Notes: generated by a model not told the origin, from the letters alone. Shown: positions 1-11,493, counted from the stretch's first letter. The stretch: 64,000 nt of DNA from Peptococcaceae bacterium (GCA_023512435.1 JAILZP010000001.1:62001-126000); one strand, 5' to 3'. Translations and numbers: made by a program.

Positions 1-1
1 A

Positions 2-553
2 ATGGACATTATCAACTTTGCAAGGCAGAAGGGAGCAACCGTAATCGGTCCCAACACCTTCGGCATTGTTTCTTCCGGAAAGTGCAAGATCGGCATCCCG
101 TCCAACCAGTTTTTCGTACCGGGGCCGGTGGGCGTGGTGGCCCGCAGCGGGACCCTCACCTATGAAATCGTGGCCAACCTTACTGCCGGCGGCATCGGAC
201 AGACCACGGTGGTGGGCCTTGGCGGCGACCGGGTGGTGGGGCTTTCCTTCGTGGATGTCCTGCAGAGGTTTGAAAAAGACCCCGAAACCAAAGCGGTGGT
301 GCTGGTCGGGGAAATAGGAGGGAACCAGGAGGAGGAAGCCTCCCTGTTCATTAAGAAGATGTCCAAACCGGTGGTGGCTTATATCGCCGGCAAGAGCGCC
401 CCTCCGGGCAAAAGAATGGGCCATGCCGGGGCCATTATAGAGCGCGGTAAGGGCACCTATGAAGGAAAGGTCAGGGCGCTGAAAGAGGCCGGGGCCTCGG
501 TGGCCGCACTTCCCTTCGAGGTGCCGGAACTGATCAGGGAACTTATAGGCTGA
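2..553 (+). CDS. sucD: Succinyl-CoA synthetase alpha subunit, C-terminal part (5' truncated by window edge)
   Basis: This subunit binds CoA and carries the phosphohistidine of succinyl-CoA synthetase, which interconverts succinyl-CoA and succinate with nucleotide phosphorylation in the cytoplasm. The visible 183 residues match the second half of the family (usual length about 290). They include the RSGTLTYE segment, the EIGG segment and the active-site loop GHAGAII, whose His is residue 141 of the fragment. The reading frame is open to the window edge, so the Met at position 2 is probably internal. The gene leads the methylmalonyl-CoA operon, where it would take succinyl-CoA from the mutase. 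The beta subunit should lie just outside the window. The call is secure; only the start is unknown. Confidence 0.95.
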   Translation: MDIINFARQKGATVIGPNTFGIVSSGKCKIGIPSNQFFVPGPVGVVARSGTLTYEIVANLTAGGIGQTTVVGLGGDRVVGLSFVDVLQRFEKDPETKAVVLVGEIGGNQEEEASLFIKKMSKPVVAYIAGKSAPPGKRMGHAGAIIERGKGTYEGKVRALKEAGASVAALPFEVPELIRELIG

Positions 554-564
554 TGACTATTGTC

Positions 565-711
565 AGCTGTTAGCTATTAGCTGTTGGCCAAGGGCCGCAA
601 GTTTCAGGCATAACTTTCAGCCACCAAAGAAAACAGGGAATTATAATCTGTTTATGCCGGTATTTTACAGTCTGCTGCCACCAGTTAACTTCATGCCCAG
701 AGCTAACAGCT
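565..711. repeat. Intergenic segment bounded by an 11-bp inverted repeat
   Basis: AGCTGTTAGCT at 565-575 is exactly reversed as AGCTAACAGCT at 701-711. The 125 bp between them hold no gene but include a -10-like TATAAT at 642-647. A 15-base stretch of the left arm, GTTAGCTATTAGCTG (569-583), recurs exactly at 40894-40908. This suggests a short dispersed repeat or a MITE-like remnant between sucD and the mutase gene. Promoter activity is only a guess because no good -35 box is visible. Confidence 0.5.
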
Positions 712-728
712 AAAGGCTATTTATCACC

Positions 729-737
729 GGGAGGTGG
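729..737 (+). promoter_or_regulatory. Shine-Dalgarno site that sets the mutase start at TTG 744
   Basis: GGGAGGTGG abuts an ATG at 738, which is too close for initiation, but stands about 9 bases before the in-frame TTG at 744. Starting at TTG gives the N-terminus [10 protein letters not shown], which is how methylmalonyl-CoA mutase large subunits usually begin. Confidence 0.7.
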
Positions 738-743
738 ATGTGC

Positions 744-2408
744 TTGTTTGATAAGGAAAAAATGAAAGAGATTAAAGAAAAGAAGGACCTCTGGCAGAAA
801 AAAATTGATGAACAGACAAAAAAGCGCCCGGAAAGGCAGCCGGAGTTTGTCACCGACTCGGGAATAACCATCGGGACGGTGTACACTCCCGCTGACCTGG
901 ACGCGGAAAGTCCGGACCTTAGCCTGCCCGGTGAATATCCCTTCACCAGGGGAGTGCAGCCCAACATGTATAGGGGCAGGCTGTGGACCATGAGGCAGTA
1001 CGCCGGGTTCGGAACAGCCGAGGAGACAAACAAGCGCTTCCGGTACCTGCTGGAACAGGGCCAGACAGGGCTCTCGGTGGCTTTTGACCTGCCAACTCAA
1101 ATCGGCTACGACTCGGACCACCCGCTGGCCGCAGGGGAGGTGGGCAAAGTGGGGGTGGCCATAGACTCCATTCAGGATATGGAAACCCTTTTCGACGGCA
1201 TACCCCTGGACAGGGTCAGCACATCCATGACCATCAACTCCCCGGCCGCCATCCTGCTGGCCATGTACATAGCCGTGGCGGAAAAACAGGGGGTGGCCCC
1301 GGATAAGCTGAACGGCACCATCCAGAACGACATCCTGAAGGAATACGTGGCCCGGGGGACGTACATCTTTCCGCCAGGCCCGTCCATGAGGCTGATCACT
1401 GATATTTTCGCTTACTGCTCCAGGCATATCCCGAACTGGAACACCATCAGCATCAGCGGCTACCACATCAGGGAGGCCGGCTCCACCGCGGTCCAGGAGG
1501 TGGCCTTCACCCTGGCCGACGGCATCGCCTACGTCAAGGCCGCCATCGACGCCGGACTGGACGTGGACGAATTCGCACCCAGGCTTTCCTTCTTCTTCAA
1601 CGCCCACCTCAACTTCCTGGAGGAAATCGCCAAGTTCCGGGCCGCCCGGAGACTTTGGGCGAAAATAATGAAGGAAAGGTTCGGGGCCAAAAATCCCAGG
1701 TCCATGATGCTGCGGTTCCACACCCAGACAGCCGGCTGCACGCTGACCGCCCAGCAGCCCGACGTCAACATCATGAGGGTTGCTTTCCAGGCCCTCAGCG
1801 CGGTGCTGGGCGGAACCCAGTCGCTGCACACCAACTCCAGGGACGAAGCCCTGGCCCTGCCCAACGAGGACTCTGTGCTCATCGCCCTGCGCACCCAGCA
1901 GGTAATCGGCTATGAAATCGGTGTTGCCGATTCCGTCGATCCCCTGGGCGGATCGTACCTGATTGAAAGCCTCACAGACGAAATAGAAAAAAGGGCCGCG
2001 GAGTACATCGAAAAAATCGACTCCATGGGCGGCGCGCCGGAAGCCATCGAATTCATGCAGAAAGAGATCAAGGACAGCGCCTACCGCTATCAGATGGATA
2101 TCGAGACCGGCAGGAAGGTGGTCATCGGAGTCAACAAATTCATTATGGAGACCGAAAGGCCGAAGGGCCTGCTGAGGGTGGACCCGGCCGTGGGGGACCG
2201 CCAGGTGAAAAAACTTGAACGTCTCCGGGCCGAACGTGACAGCGGCAGGGTGGAAAAAATACTGGGCGAGTTGCGCAAAGCGGCAGGCGGCACTGAAAAT
2301 CTGATGCCCCATTTCATCGAGGCGGTCAAAAGCTACGCCACCCTCGGCGAAATATGCGACGCGCTGCGTGAGGTCTTCGGCGAGTACAGGCAGCAAATAG
2401 TTTTTTAA
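744..2408 (+). CDS. mcmA1: Methylmalonyl-CoA mutase, large (catalytic) subunit
   Basis: Binds the acyl-CoA in a TIM barrel and, with the B12-binding small subunit encoded next door, rearranges methylmalonyl-CoA and succinyl-CoA through an adenosylcobalamin radical. The 554 residues correspond to the N-terminal half of one-chain mutases. Family landmarks are visible: [18 protein letters not shown] near residue 80, the SGYHIREAG segment in the middle, and [14 protein letters not shown] followed by [15 protein letters not shown] near residues 330-370. The start is placed at TTG 744 because of SD spacing. The next gene starts 15 bases after the stop, so the two subunits are co-translated. The split form is usual in archaea and many Firmicutes. 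An isobutyryl-CoA mutase is a less likely alternative because the neighbours all belong to the methylmalonyl pathway. Confidence 0.95.
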   Translation: MFDKEKMKEIKEKKDLWQKKIDEQTKKRPERQPEFVTDSGITIGTVYTPADLDAESPDLSLPGEYPFTRGVQPNMYRGRLWTMRQYAGFGTAEETNKRFRYLLEQGQTGLSVAFDLPTQIGYDSDHPLAAGEVGKVGVAIDSIQDMETLFDGIPLDRVSTSMTINSPAAILLAMYIAVAEKQGVAPDKLNGTIQNDILKEYVARGTYIFPPGPSMRLITDIFAYCSRHIPNWNTISISGYHIREAGSTAVQEVAFTLADGIAYVKAAIDAGLDVDEFAPRLSFFFNAHLNFLEEIAKFRAARRLWAKIMKERFGAKNPRSMMLRFHTQTAGCTLTAQQPDVNIMRVAFQALSAVLGGTQSLHTNSRDEALALPNEDSVLIALRTQQVIGYEIGVADSVDPLGGSYLIESLTDEIEKRAAEYIEKIDSMGGAPEAIEFMQKEIKDSAYRYQMDIETGRKVVIGVNKFIMETERPKGLLRVDPAVGDRQVKKLERLRAERDSGRVEKILGELRKAAGGTENLMPHFIEAVKSYATLGEICDALREVFGEYRQQIVF

Positions 2409-2423
2409 TTGGGAGGATTTTGT

Positions 2424-2825
2424 ATGAGCGATAAACCGATCAGGGTTCTTGTTGCCAAGCCGGGACTGGACGGACACGACAGGGGGGCCAAGGTTATCGC
2501 CCAGTCTTTCCGTGACGCCGGCATGGAGGTCATTTACACCGGCCTGCGCCAGACACCCGACCAGATCGTCCAGGCGGCCCTGCAGGAGGACGTGGACGTG
2601 GTGGCCCTGAGCATCCTTTCGGGAGCCCACCTGCACCTGTTTCCGCCGGTGGTGCAAGGTTTAAAAAACAATAATGCGGGAGATATTCTGGTACTAGGGG
2701 GAGGGGTGATCCCGGACGAGGACATTCCAATCCTCAAGGAGGCCGGAGTGGCGGAGGTATTCGGCCCCGGAACCCCCACCAAAACAATAATTGAGTATAT
2801 AAAGAACAACATCCGGAGGCATTAA
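2424..2825 (+). CDS. mcmA2: Methylmalonyl-CoA mutase, small (cobalamin-binding) subunit
   Basis: A 133-residue Rossmann-like B12-binding domain that supplies adenosylcobalamin to the large subunit. The base-off DxHxxG motif is D16-G-H18-D-R-G21, so His18 is the lower cobalt ligand. The LSILSG segment (SxL) and the GGG loop in VLGGGVIP complete the signature. ATG 2424 is preceded by GGGAGG at 2411-2416; the upstream in-frame TTG at 2409 overlaps that SD and is rejected. It lies between the catalytic subunit and the epimerase, all in one orientation with very short gaps. Confidence 0.95.
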   Translation: MSDKPIRVLVAKPGLDGHDRGAKVIAQSFRDAGMEVIYTGLRQTPDQIVQAALQEDVDVVALSILSGAHLHLFPPVVQGLKNNNAGDILVLGGGVIPDEDIPILKEAGVAEVFGPGTPTKTIIEYIKNNIRRH

Positions 2826-2845
2826 AATTTGAGGGAGGTGAAGAA

Positions 2846-3247
2846 GTGGTCAGAAAAATTGATCACATAGGCATCGCAGTCAGGAATCTTAACGAAGCCG
2901 TTAAATTTTACGAGGGTGTGCTTGGCCTGAAGGTTGCCGAGATCGAAGAGGTTCCGGACCAGAAGGTGAGGGTGGCCTTCATCCCCACCGGAGACAGTGA
3001 GGTCGAGCTTCTGGAGTCAACCTCTCCGGACGGTCCCATCGCCCGCTTTATCGAAAAAAACGGCGAGGGCATCCAGCATATAGCCTTCAGGGTGGATAAC
3101 CTGGAAGAGAAGCTGGCGGATCTGAAAAGCAAGGGCGTCCGCCTGATCGATGAAAAACCCCGCCGGGGTGCCGGAGGCGCCATGATCGCATTCCTCCATC
3201 CCAAGTCCACTTTCGGAACGCTGGTTGAGATCTGTGAAAGGAAGTAG
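2846..3247 (+). CDS. mce: Methylmalonyl-CoA epimerase
   Basis: Interconverts the R and S forms of methylmalonyl-CoA so that carboxyltransferase and mutase can be linked. The 133 residues form the two-repeat VOC (glyoxalase-like) fold. DHIGIAV at the N-terminus provides the first metal His (His7), IQHIAFRV starts the second repeat with its His, and LVEICE at the C-terminus holds the Glu ligand. GTG start, with GGGAGGTGAA a few bases upstream. The following carboxyltransferase starts 12 bases after the stop. Family length is typical, and the context makes lactoylglutathione lyase unlikely. Confidence 0.93.
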   Translation: MVRKIDHIGIAVRNLNEAVKFYEGVLGLKVAEIEEVPDQKVRVAFIPTGDSEVELLESTSPDGPIARFIEKNGEGIQHIAFRVDNLEEKLADLKSKGVRLIDEKPRRGAGGAMIAFLHPKSTFGTLVEICERK

Positions 3248-3259
3248 GGAGGGGCGGCA

Positions 3260-5753
<2,494 letters not shown>

Positions 5754-5757
5754 ATTT

Positions 5758-5788
5758 TAAGGGGTTTCTCCGCAGGGAAACCCTTTCG
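5758..5788 (+). terminator. Hairpin after mdh (weak terminator or processing site)
   Basis: GGGTTTC at 5762-5768 pairs with GAAACCC at 5777-5783, followed by TTTC. The T tract is short and the operon continues in the same direction 60 bases later, so partial termination or RNA processing is as likely as a full stop. Confidence 0.4.
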
Positions 5789-5843
5789 CTTGGAGCCCGC
5801 ATGTATATTGTATTCAATTAAAAAATAGGAAGGAAGGGTAAAA

Positions 5844-7193
5844 ATGACCAAAAGGCACATAGGCATAACCGACACCACTCTAAGGGACGGCCACCAGTCT
5901 CTCCTGGCCACCAGGATGAAAATTGAAGACATGCTGCCCGTAGTGGAAGAAATTGACAGCATGGGATATCATTCGGTGGAGGTATGGGGCGGAGCCACAT
6001 TTGACTCCTGCATACGCTTCCTCGGGGAAGACCCCTGGGAACGCCTCAGAACACTGAAAAAGCACTTTAAGAGGACCAAGCTGCAGATGCTCCTCCGGGG
6101 CCAGAACGTGGTTGGATACAAGCATTACGCCGACGACGTGCTGGAGGAATTCGTCAAGTACAGCGTCAGCAACGGGATGGACATATTCAGGATATTCGAC
6201 GCTCTCAACGACGTCCGGAACATGGAAGCGGCCATGAAGTTCGTCAAGAGGGAGGGGGGGCACGTTCAGGCCACCGTGGTTTACACCATCAGCCCGGTCC
6301 ACGACTACGATTTCTACATGAAAACCGCAGCGGAACTGCAGGAAATGGGGGCCGACTCCATCTGCCTGAAGGACATGGCCGGGATCCTTTCTCCGTACAT
6401 CGCCTACGAGATCATCAGGGGATGGAAGGAGCGGCTGGATATCCCGGTGCAACTGCACGCCCACTATACCAGCGGCATGGCGTCCATGGCCTACCTGAAG
6501 GCCATCGAGGCCGGAGTGGACGTAATTGACTGCGCCATTTCCAGCATGGCCCTGCAGACCTCGCAGCCGGCCGTTGAAACAATGGTGGCCTCCCTGGAGA
6601 ACAGCCCTTATGAAACCGGCCTGGACCTCGCCAAGCTCTCCAGGATTGCCGACTACTTCAAAGAGGCCAGAAAGAACTATGAACAGTTCGACAACTCCCC
6701 GAAGAGCGTCGACACCAACGTTCTGCTCTACCAGGTGCCGGGGGGGATGATCTCCAACTTCATCAACCAGCTCAAGGAACAAAACGCCCTGGACAAACTG
6801 CCCCAGGTGCTGGCAGAGGTGCCGAAGGTGAGGGAAGACTTCGGCTACCCGCCCCTGGTAACCCCTTCCAGCCAGATAGTGGGCACCCAGGCGGCCATAA
6901 ATGTCATCGTCGGTACCCGTTACATGTACGCCACGGACGAAGTGAAAAACTACATGCGGGGTTTTTACGGCAGGCCTCCTGCCCCGGTGAACGAGGAAGT
7001 GCGCAAAAAAATCATTCAGGACGAAGAACCGATTACAGTCCGGCCCGCCGACCTGATCGAACCCGAACTGCCCAAAGCGCGTGAACTGGCGGGTGAATAC
7101 ATCCAAAAACCGGAAGACGTGGTTTCTGTAGCCCTTTTCCCGCAGGTGGCCCCGGAGTTTTTGAAAAGAAGAAAAGAGGCCGCCAAATCCTAG
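5844..7193 (+). CDS. Transcarboxylase 5S-type subunit (pyruvate/oxaloacetate carboxyltransferase)
   Basis: Transfers carboxyl between biotin and pyruvate/oxaloacetate. A TIM-barrel HMGL-like domain opens with TTLRDGHQSL (residues 9-18). The carboxylated lysine is in CLKDMAG near residue 179, and the metal His pair is in LHAHYTSGMA near residue 208. A PYC/OADA C-terminal domain follows. The 449-residue chain ends without a biotinyl domain, as in transcarboxylase 5S and unlike oxaloacetate decarboxylase alpha. It is the last gene of the methylmalonyl cluster and is followed by a terminator. The biotin carrier must be encoded elsewhere. Pyruvate carboxylase subunit B is the main alternative name. 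Confidence 0.88.
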   Translation: MTKRHIGITDTTLRDGHQSLLATRMKIEDMLPVVEEIDSMGYHSVEVWGGATFDSCIRFLGEDPWERLRTLKKHFKRTKLQMLLRGQNVVGYKHYADDVLEEFVKYSVSNGMDIFRIFDALNDVRNMEAAMKFVKREGGHVQATVVYTISPVHDYDFYMKTAAELQEMGADSICLKDMAGILSPYIAYEIIRGWKERLDIPVQLHAHYTSGMASMAYLKAIEAGVDVIDCAISSMALQTSQPAVETMVASLENSPYETGLDLAKLSRIADYFKEARKNYEQFDNSPKSVDTNVLLYQVPGGMISNFINQLKEQNALDKLPQVLAEVPKVREDFGYPPLVTPSSQIVGTQAAINVIVGTRYMYATDEVKNYMRGFYGRPPAPVNEEVRKKIIQDEEPITVRPADLIEPELPKARELAGEYIQKPEDVVSVALFPQVAPEFLKRRKEAAKS

Positions 7194-7224
7194 TGAACTG
7201 CCTGGACCTGTGTAAATAGCCGTC

Positions 7225-7265
7225 GGCCGGGGGGCTAAGCCGTGCCCCCGGTCTTTAATTTTTAA
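7225..7265 (+). terminator. Rho-independent terminator of the methylmalonyl-CoA operon
   Basis: CCGGGGG at 7227-7233 pairs with CCCCCGG at 7245-7251 and runs into a T-rich tract to about 7265. Confidence 0.75.
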
Positions 7266-7440
7266 AAGATACTGATAATCGTGATTCTGATCATAAATTT
7301 GTCGGCCAATCTGCTGATGTACAGGACGACTTCAAGAATCCGGCGACGCAAATTTCTCTGAAGGCCTCCTTTTTTTTGAATATATAAATTCTGCATTACA
7401 AAGAATATATATGCTTTCAGAAACAGGAGGTCTGCATATT

Positions 7441-8133
7441 TTGAGCATGTGCGAAAAACATGCCTGGGTGGCGTTTAAATCTTTATTTTCTGCGGGGACG
7501 ACATTGCAAAAGATGATTTACGGGGGAGGGGAGACCCACCTTTTTCTTAACCGGCAGGCTTTGACCATGCTGAAGAACGACGGTATGCTGAGGCCTTACC
7601 AGGTGTTATTAAAATATAAGTCAATTATCGATCTTGGCAACCTTTGGGCCGACCAGGGACTGAAGTTCTTTGCCCATTATTATGAACCCAAAGAAGGAAA
7701 AGGAATTCTGCCCTGGATTTCAGCCAAAACCCTGGCCCAAAAATATTTTATCAGTTCGCTTTACCACTGGAAAAAGGGCAATCATGAAAGGTCAATGTTC
7801 TACCTTGGAGCACTAGCTCACATTGTTCAGGACATGTGCGTGCCTCACCATGCAATGGGAATACCATTTAATGGGCACAGAAAATTCGAATTGTGGGCTT
7901 TAAAAAATAAGCACAAGTTTAAATTGGAAGATGGAGGGATTTATGGTGTATTTGATAACATAATGGACTTGATTGATAATAATGCATATATTGCTAAAAA
8001 ATATTATACCGATCTTTTAAACTTTAATGTTAAATATTATAACGCCACCAAAGATACACTTCATCTTGCACAAAAAACAACCGCGCATTTGTTTGATTAC
8101 TTTGTGAAACATGCTAATGATAATATTTATTAA
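7441..8133 (+). CDS. Zinc-dependent phospholipase C-like protein, no signal peptide
   Basis: Resembles the all-alpha zinc phospholipase C fold (Bacillus PLC, clostridial alpha-toxin N-domain). From TTG 7441, which has AGGAGG 10 bases upstream, the 230 residues show the ligand series at matching spacing: His33 (GGETHLFL), Asp71, His79 in AHYYEP, His127 and Asp131 in HIVQDMCVPHH, His136/137, His146 and Glu150. Family members are normally secreted, with the first mature Trp as a ligand. Here the N-terminus is short and polar, with no hydrophobic leader, so it probably stays in the cell or spore. It lies in an AT-rich patch unlike its neighbours, which suggests acquisition by transfer. Substrate and activity are unproven. 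Confidence 0.75.
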   Translation: MSMCEKHAWVAFKSLFSAGTTLQKMIYGGGETHLFLNRQALTMLKNDGMLRPYQVLLKYKSIIDLGNLWADQGLKFFAHYYEPKEGKGILPWISAKTLAQKYFISSLYHWKKGNHERSMFYLGALAHIVQDMCVPHHAMGIPFNGHRKFELWALKNKHKFKLEDGGIYGVFDNIMDLIDNNAYIAKKYYTDLLNFNVKYYNATKDTLHLAQKTTAHLFDYFVKHANDNIY

Positions 8134-8336
8134 TAATATAATGTTGGAAAATTCAAAAATTTCGATACTGTCAAATGTGTTCCATTGGGCACATAAAACA
8201 TCCTTTCACTGCTTTGTTATGTCATTTAAAGGACAAAATAATGATTTTTCCATTAAAATAAAATAAAATTACCGTATACATTATTATTTCCTGTGAATTA
8301 ACACTTTTAATTTTTCAGTTTTTGGGATGATAAAAA

Positions 8337-8630
8337 ATGGTGAAAATTGATCCTGAAAAACTTAAAAGGATTCCCAAAAAATGCATCCTGGATGAAGACA
8401 AAATTTGTGACAACTGCTGCGACTGCTTTGTTTGCGACATCGATCCCGAAAAGATATGCGACAACTGCGCCAAGTGCCTGGAGCTGGCCAGCTTTAACAA
8501 TATAGAATTGACTGACATACTTTACGATGAAAACATTTTTAAATATGGAAAAAACGGTAAAAAAAAGATTACCAGTTCAATTCCCGCCAAAGCCAAAACA
8601 TTGGAAGCGGAAGAAATTGTAAAAAAATAA
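8337..8630 (+). CDS. Small cysteine-rich protein, unknown function
   Basis: 97 residues, unrecognised. The first half carries a dense Cys cluster (CILDEDKICDNCCDCFVCD, then ICDNCAKC) containing two ICDNC repeats, suited to binding zinc or an Fe-S cluster. The rest is Lys-rich and polar, with no membrane segment. ATG start; the SD is weak. It is AT-rich like the phospholipase-like gene 200 bases upstream, and the gap between them holds nothing recognisable. A convergent terminator follows. A structural or redox role would be guesswork. Confidence 0.65.
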   Translation: MVKIDPEKLKRIPKKCILDEDKICDNCCDCFVCDIDPEKICDNCAKCLELASFNNIELTDILYDENIFKYGKNGKKKITSSIPAKAKTLEAEEIVKK

Positions 8631-8687
8631 AACCCCATTCATGTTCCGATAAGATATATTATGTTAACTATATGGATTGACAATAAC

Positions 8688-8727
8688 CGGCGCTGCGGAT
8701 TACCCCTCTGCGGCGCCGTTAATGTTT
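8688..8727. terminator. Hairpin between convergent genes
   Basis: CGGCGC at 8688-8693 pairs with GCGCCG at 8713-8718, and the stem extends inward by about five more pairs including wobbles. A T-rich stretch follows on the + strand. Confidence 0.5.
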
Positions 8728-8808
8728 TCCCGTGTAACATAATGCCCCATTTTTATGTATAACCTATGCTTATGCTTGAGATTTTTACCTTAACCGTCAG
8801 TTCCAGTA

Positions 8809-9108
8809 CTATACGCTTAAAATGTTATTTCTTATCCACTCCTTTATTTCGGGGTCGATCTGAAAAAGACCCCCTTTTTTCAGGTCGCCTCCCTGCCTGA
8901 TCACCGCCGCGGCAAGCATTTCTTCGGGAGGTTGAATTTTGGTCGGGCTGCTTTCGCAACTGTACTTTTTTATCTTGTACAGGGCCAGCCTGGGGACCCC
9001 CTCGAACACATCCACCACAAAGGCGTATCCTTCAAGGTTGTTTTTAAACTCGTCGCCGATCCTGAAGTCCCAGATAATCTTGTCTTCGAACTCCTTCCAC
9101 AAGCCCAT
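8809..9108 (-). CDS. Conserved hypothetical protein (99 aa)
   Basis: Not recognised. ATG at 9108 is preceded by AGGAGTGGAG, so the longer frame that begins with TTG further upstream is rejected. The product starts MGLWKEFEDKIIWDFRIGDEF and reads as a soluble alpha/beta protein with a Cys in the middle and a C-terminal amphipathic segment (EIKEWIRNNI). It ends convergently with the Cys-rich gene and follows the UPF0316 gene by about 30 bases in the same direction, so the two may be co-transcribed. Confidence 0.6.
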   Translation of the reverse strand: MGLWKEFEDKIIWDFRIGDEFKNNLEGYAFVVDVFEGVPRLALYKIKKYSCESSPTKIQPPEEMLAAAVIRQGGDLKKGGLFQIDPEIKEWIRNNILSV

Positions 9109-9136
9109 TTTCTCCACTCCTAACAATATGATTATT

Positions 9137-9739
9137 TTATATGCCTTTCTTCTTGCCGGGGAATATCCCCCCGTGTATATACCTGGCGTCGTAAATGTTG
9201 TAAAAGGCCTCGGGACATATCCTGTCCAGGGTGGAAAGGGCCTTTTTCAAATCCTTTCTCTTAAGGGTCACAAACAGAATCATTATTTCACCGTCCCTGC
9301 CGCATCCGGTCACCGTGGTCACACCAAATCCCTCGCTGCGGAGGATGCCGGCCACCAGTTCGTGATTTTCCTTAGTGCTGAATACCTGCAGCGAAAGATA
9401 CCCCATGGCCAGCTTGGAGTCAATCAGGCCTCCCACATAATTTCCTGTGGCAAAGCCTCCGGCGTAGGCCACCACCTTCAGGGGATCGCTAAGACCCCCG
9501 GAAAGGACCTGGCTGATGGCCAGGATGAATACAGACACCTCCACAAAGCCAATCAGGGCCGCCAGAAATTTCCGGTCCCTGGTTAACATAAGAATCCTGA
9601 CCACGTCCAGGGACATGTCCACCACCCTGGCAGAAAAAATAAACAGGTATCCTCCCAAGACGGACAAAACGCTTTCCGTGGCCACCCCTCCCCGCATCGA
9701 AAAATAAAAAGGAAACACCACCCGTTTCCCAAACAACAT
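9137..9739 (-). CDS. UPF0316/DUF2179-type membrane protein
   Basis: Small integral membrane protein. After LSVLGGYLFIFSARVVDMSLDVVRIL, three hydrophobic segments (about residues 25-115) are followed by a soluble domain that includes GFGVTTVTGCGRDGEIMILFV, characteristic of DUF2179. Function in the family is not established; related soluble domains occur in YitT-type membrane proteins. The start is uncertain. A -10-like TATAAT on the minus strand (9740-9745) touches the ATG at 9739, which would make that start leaderless, so ATG 9697 may be the true start. The glycosyltransferase ends about 40 bases upstream. Confidence 0.75.
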   Translation of the reverse strand: MLFGKRVVFPFYFSMRGGVATESVLSVLGGYLFIFSARVVDMSLDVVRILMLTRDRKFLAALIGFVEVSVFILAISQVLSGGLSDPLKVVAYAGGFATGNYVGGLIDSKLAMGYLSLQVFSTKENHELVAGILRSEGFGVTTVTGCGRDGEIMILFVTLKRKDLKKALSTLDRICPEAFYNIYDARYIHGGIFPGKKKGI

Positions 9740-9780
9740 TATACCATAAGTTTGTATATTTCCTGCAAATTAATTATATT

Positions 9781-10956
9781 TTACCGTCTGACAAGTTTTC
9801 CATTGCCCCGGCCATGTATTTTTTTTTCTGTCAGCTCTTCGTAGCACCTGATCAGCTTCTGGGCGCTGGTCCTGGAAGAAAGAAGGGCCGCGTTCTTCAG
9901 GGCGGCCTCGCCCATCCGGTCTCTCAATTCTCTGTCCCTCAAAAGCAGGTCAAGCCTGGCCGCAAAGTCTTCCCTGGTGTTTTCGGTCAGGAAACCGTCC
10001 TCGCCGTCCCTTACCATTTCGCTGGCACCGAAGGCCCTGACGGCCACTGCGGGCACTCCCGCGGCCTTGGCCTCGCCCAGCACCAGTCCCTGGGTTTCGG
10101 TAACCGAGGAGAAAACGAACAGGTATGAGCTGCAGTAGTATTTGATCACTTCAGGCCTGTCCAGGGCGCCGGTAAAGATGACAAGATCATGGATTCCCAG
10201 TTCCCTGGCCCTGTTTTTCAGGTTTGCTTCCTCGGGGCCGCCTCCCACCAGCACAAGCCTTGTGTCGGGGTGGGCCGGGCGGACCATGGCAAAGGCGTCG
10301 ATTAGAAACTGGAGGTTTTTCTCATGCCCCAGCCTGCCCACGCACAGGAGAACCCTGGTTTCCTCCGGGAGGCCGTGCTTATGGTGAATATAACGATTGT
10401 TCCCCGGCTTGAAACTTTCCAGATCAATGCCCGTTGGAATGGTTTTGATCCGGGCGGTAACACCGTTATTTCTTAAGTGATCGGCTATGACGGCGGTGGG
10501 TGCGATTACCAGGTCGCACCCGTTGCAGAAGTCACGGTAATAGCGCCTGGTGATTTCCCTGGCCACGCCCTGGGCAAACGGGAAATAGTGAATGTAAAGG
10601 TCGTAGAGGGTGTGAAAGGTGAAGACCAGGGGGACTCCCAGCATCCTGGCGTACCTGGCTCCCAGGCGCCCCAGTATGAACGGGGAATGGACATGAATAA
10701 CGTCGGGCTTCAGTTTCTTCATGGCAGGCCTCAGGCGGAGGGAAAAGGGTATGGCCAGGGTGAATTCCGGGTTGGTGGGGGCGGGCACCGAAACAAACCT
10801 GAACACATTGCGGTCTTTATCGTGGCGCGGGTAACTGGGAGCGAAAATTTTCACTTCGTGGCCCAGGCTGATCAGGTCCCTGGTGAACAGTTCAATGGAC
10901 TGCACAACTCCGCTCCTATACGGCCTGTAGCTGTCAGTGAAAACGCTTATTCTCAT
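9781..10956 (-). CDS. GT4-family glycosyltransferase
   Basis: Cytoplasmic GT-B glycosyltransferase, probably transferring a hexose to a diacylglycerol or cell-surface acceptor. The N-terminal domain opens with SVFTDSYRPYRSGVVQSIE and contains DVIHVHSPF and FTFHTLYDLYIHY. The C-terminal nucleotide-sugar domain has LLCVGRLGHEKN and the E-x7-E motif in ETQGLVLGEAKAAG. This layout is that of alpha-mannosyl- or monoglucosyldiacylglycerol transferases. ATG 10956 follows GGGAGG. 391 residues is a normal length. The exact donor and acceptor cannot be read from sequence. Confidence 0.85.
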   Translation of the reverse strand: MRISVFTDSYRPYRSGVVQSIELFTRDLISLGHEVKIFAPSYPRHDKDRNVFRFVSVPAPTNPEFTLAIPFSLRLRPAMKKLKPDVIHVHSPFILGRLGARYARMLGVPLVFTFHTLYDLYIHYFPFAQGVAREITRRYYRDFCNGCDLVIAPTAVIADHLRNNGVTARIKTIPTGIDLESFKPGNNRYIHHKHGLPEETRVLLCVGRLGHEKNLQFLIDAFAMVRPAHPDTRLVLVGGGPEEANLKNRARELGIHDLVIFTGALDRPEVIKYYCSSYLFVFSSVTETQGLVLGEAKAAGVPAVAVRAFGASEMVRDGEDGFLTENTREDFAARLDLLLRDRELRDRMGEAALKNAALLSSRTSAQKLIRCYEELTEKKIHGRGNGKLVRR

Positions 10957-11010
10957 CGCAATCCTCCCGTGCTATTCCGGTGCACAAACATTATAACATA
11001 TATTGCCGGG

Positions 11011-11493
11011 TCAGGATGGATCATTCCACGAGTAGGAGGCATAATTCACCCTCCACCCCAGGGGGGTCCTGGACATGGCAAATAAACCCTTCCCGGTCTC
11101 ATTATGGCCGGTATCTACATCTTCTATACTGATGACGGCCTCCGCCACAGCCCTTTTTCCATCATCGTACAACACCACCATCTCCCTCACCCTGGCGATG
11201 ATGTACCAGTCCGTGGGCCGGGCAATGGATTCCCAGCATCTCCGGACCAGTTCTTCCAGGAATTCCCCCGTATAGTACCTGCCCAAAACAGATCGCAACT
11301 CCTCTTTTGTCCTGGTATCCATCCATGACCGGTCCTCCACCGCGCCGCGGACAATAAACTCCAGTTCGGCTTTTGAGCGGAAACGTTGATGATCGCCTTC
11401 CCTGTCGCTTCCTTCAATTCCTTCCACCGATATGCCGACGTTCATCGAAAGAATCAGGACGGTGATGATCACCATCAACCTGGTCCGGATCAA
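11011..11493 (-). CDS. Hypothetical exported or membrane-anchored protein
   Basis: Unrecognised. From TTG 11493, which follows CAGGGGG by about 8 bases, the product is 160 residues and begins IRTRLMVIITVLILSMNVG, a signal peptide or single anchor. The remainder, with paired helices (TKEELRSVLGRYYTGEFLEELVRRC) and a C-terminal beta meander ending GWRVNYASYSW, looks like an NTF2-like fold; that is inference from pattern only. A much longer reading frame upstream crosses the terminator of the radical SAM gene and is rejected. Confidence 0.6.
   Translation of the reverse strand: MIRTRLMVIITVLILSMNVGISVEGIEGSDREGDHQRFRSKAELEFIVRGAVEDRSWMDTRTKEELRSVLGRYYTGEFLEELVRRCWESIARPTDWYIIARVREMVVLYDDGKRAVAEAVISIEDVDTGHNETGKGLFAMSRTPLGWRVNYASYSWNDPS

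Noticed and set aside
717-2657. 646-codon open frame on the minus strand opposite the mutase genes
   Set aside because: It spans two well-supported + strand genes and has no family features; long antisense frames are expected in GC-rich codon-biased genes.
5880-7106. 408-codon minus-strand frame opposite the 5S-type gene
   Set aside because: Shadow frame with no recognisable domain.
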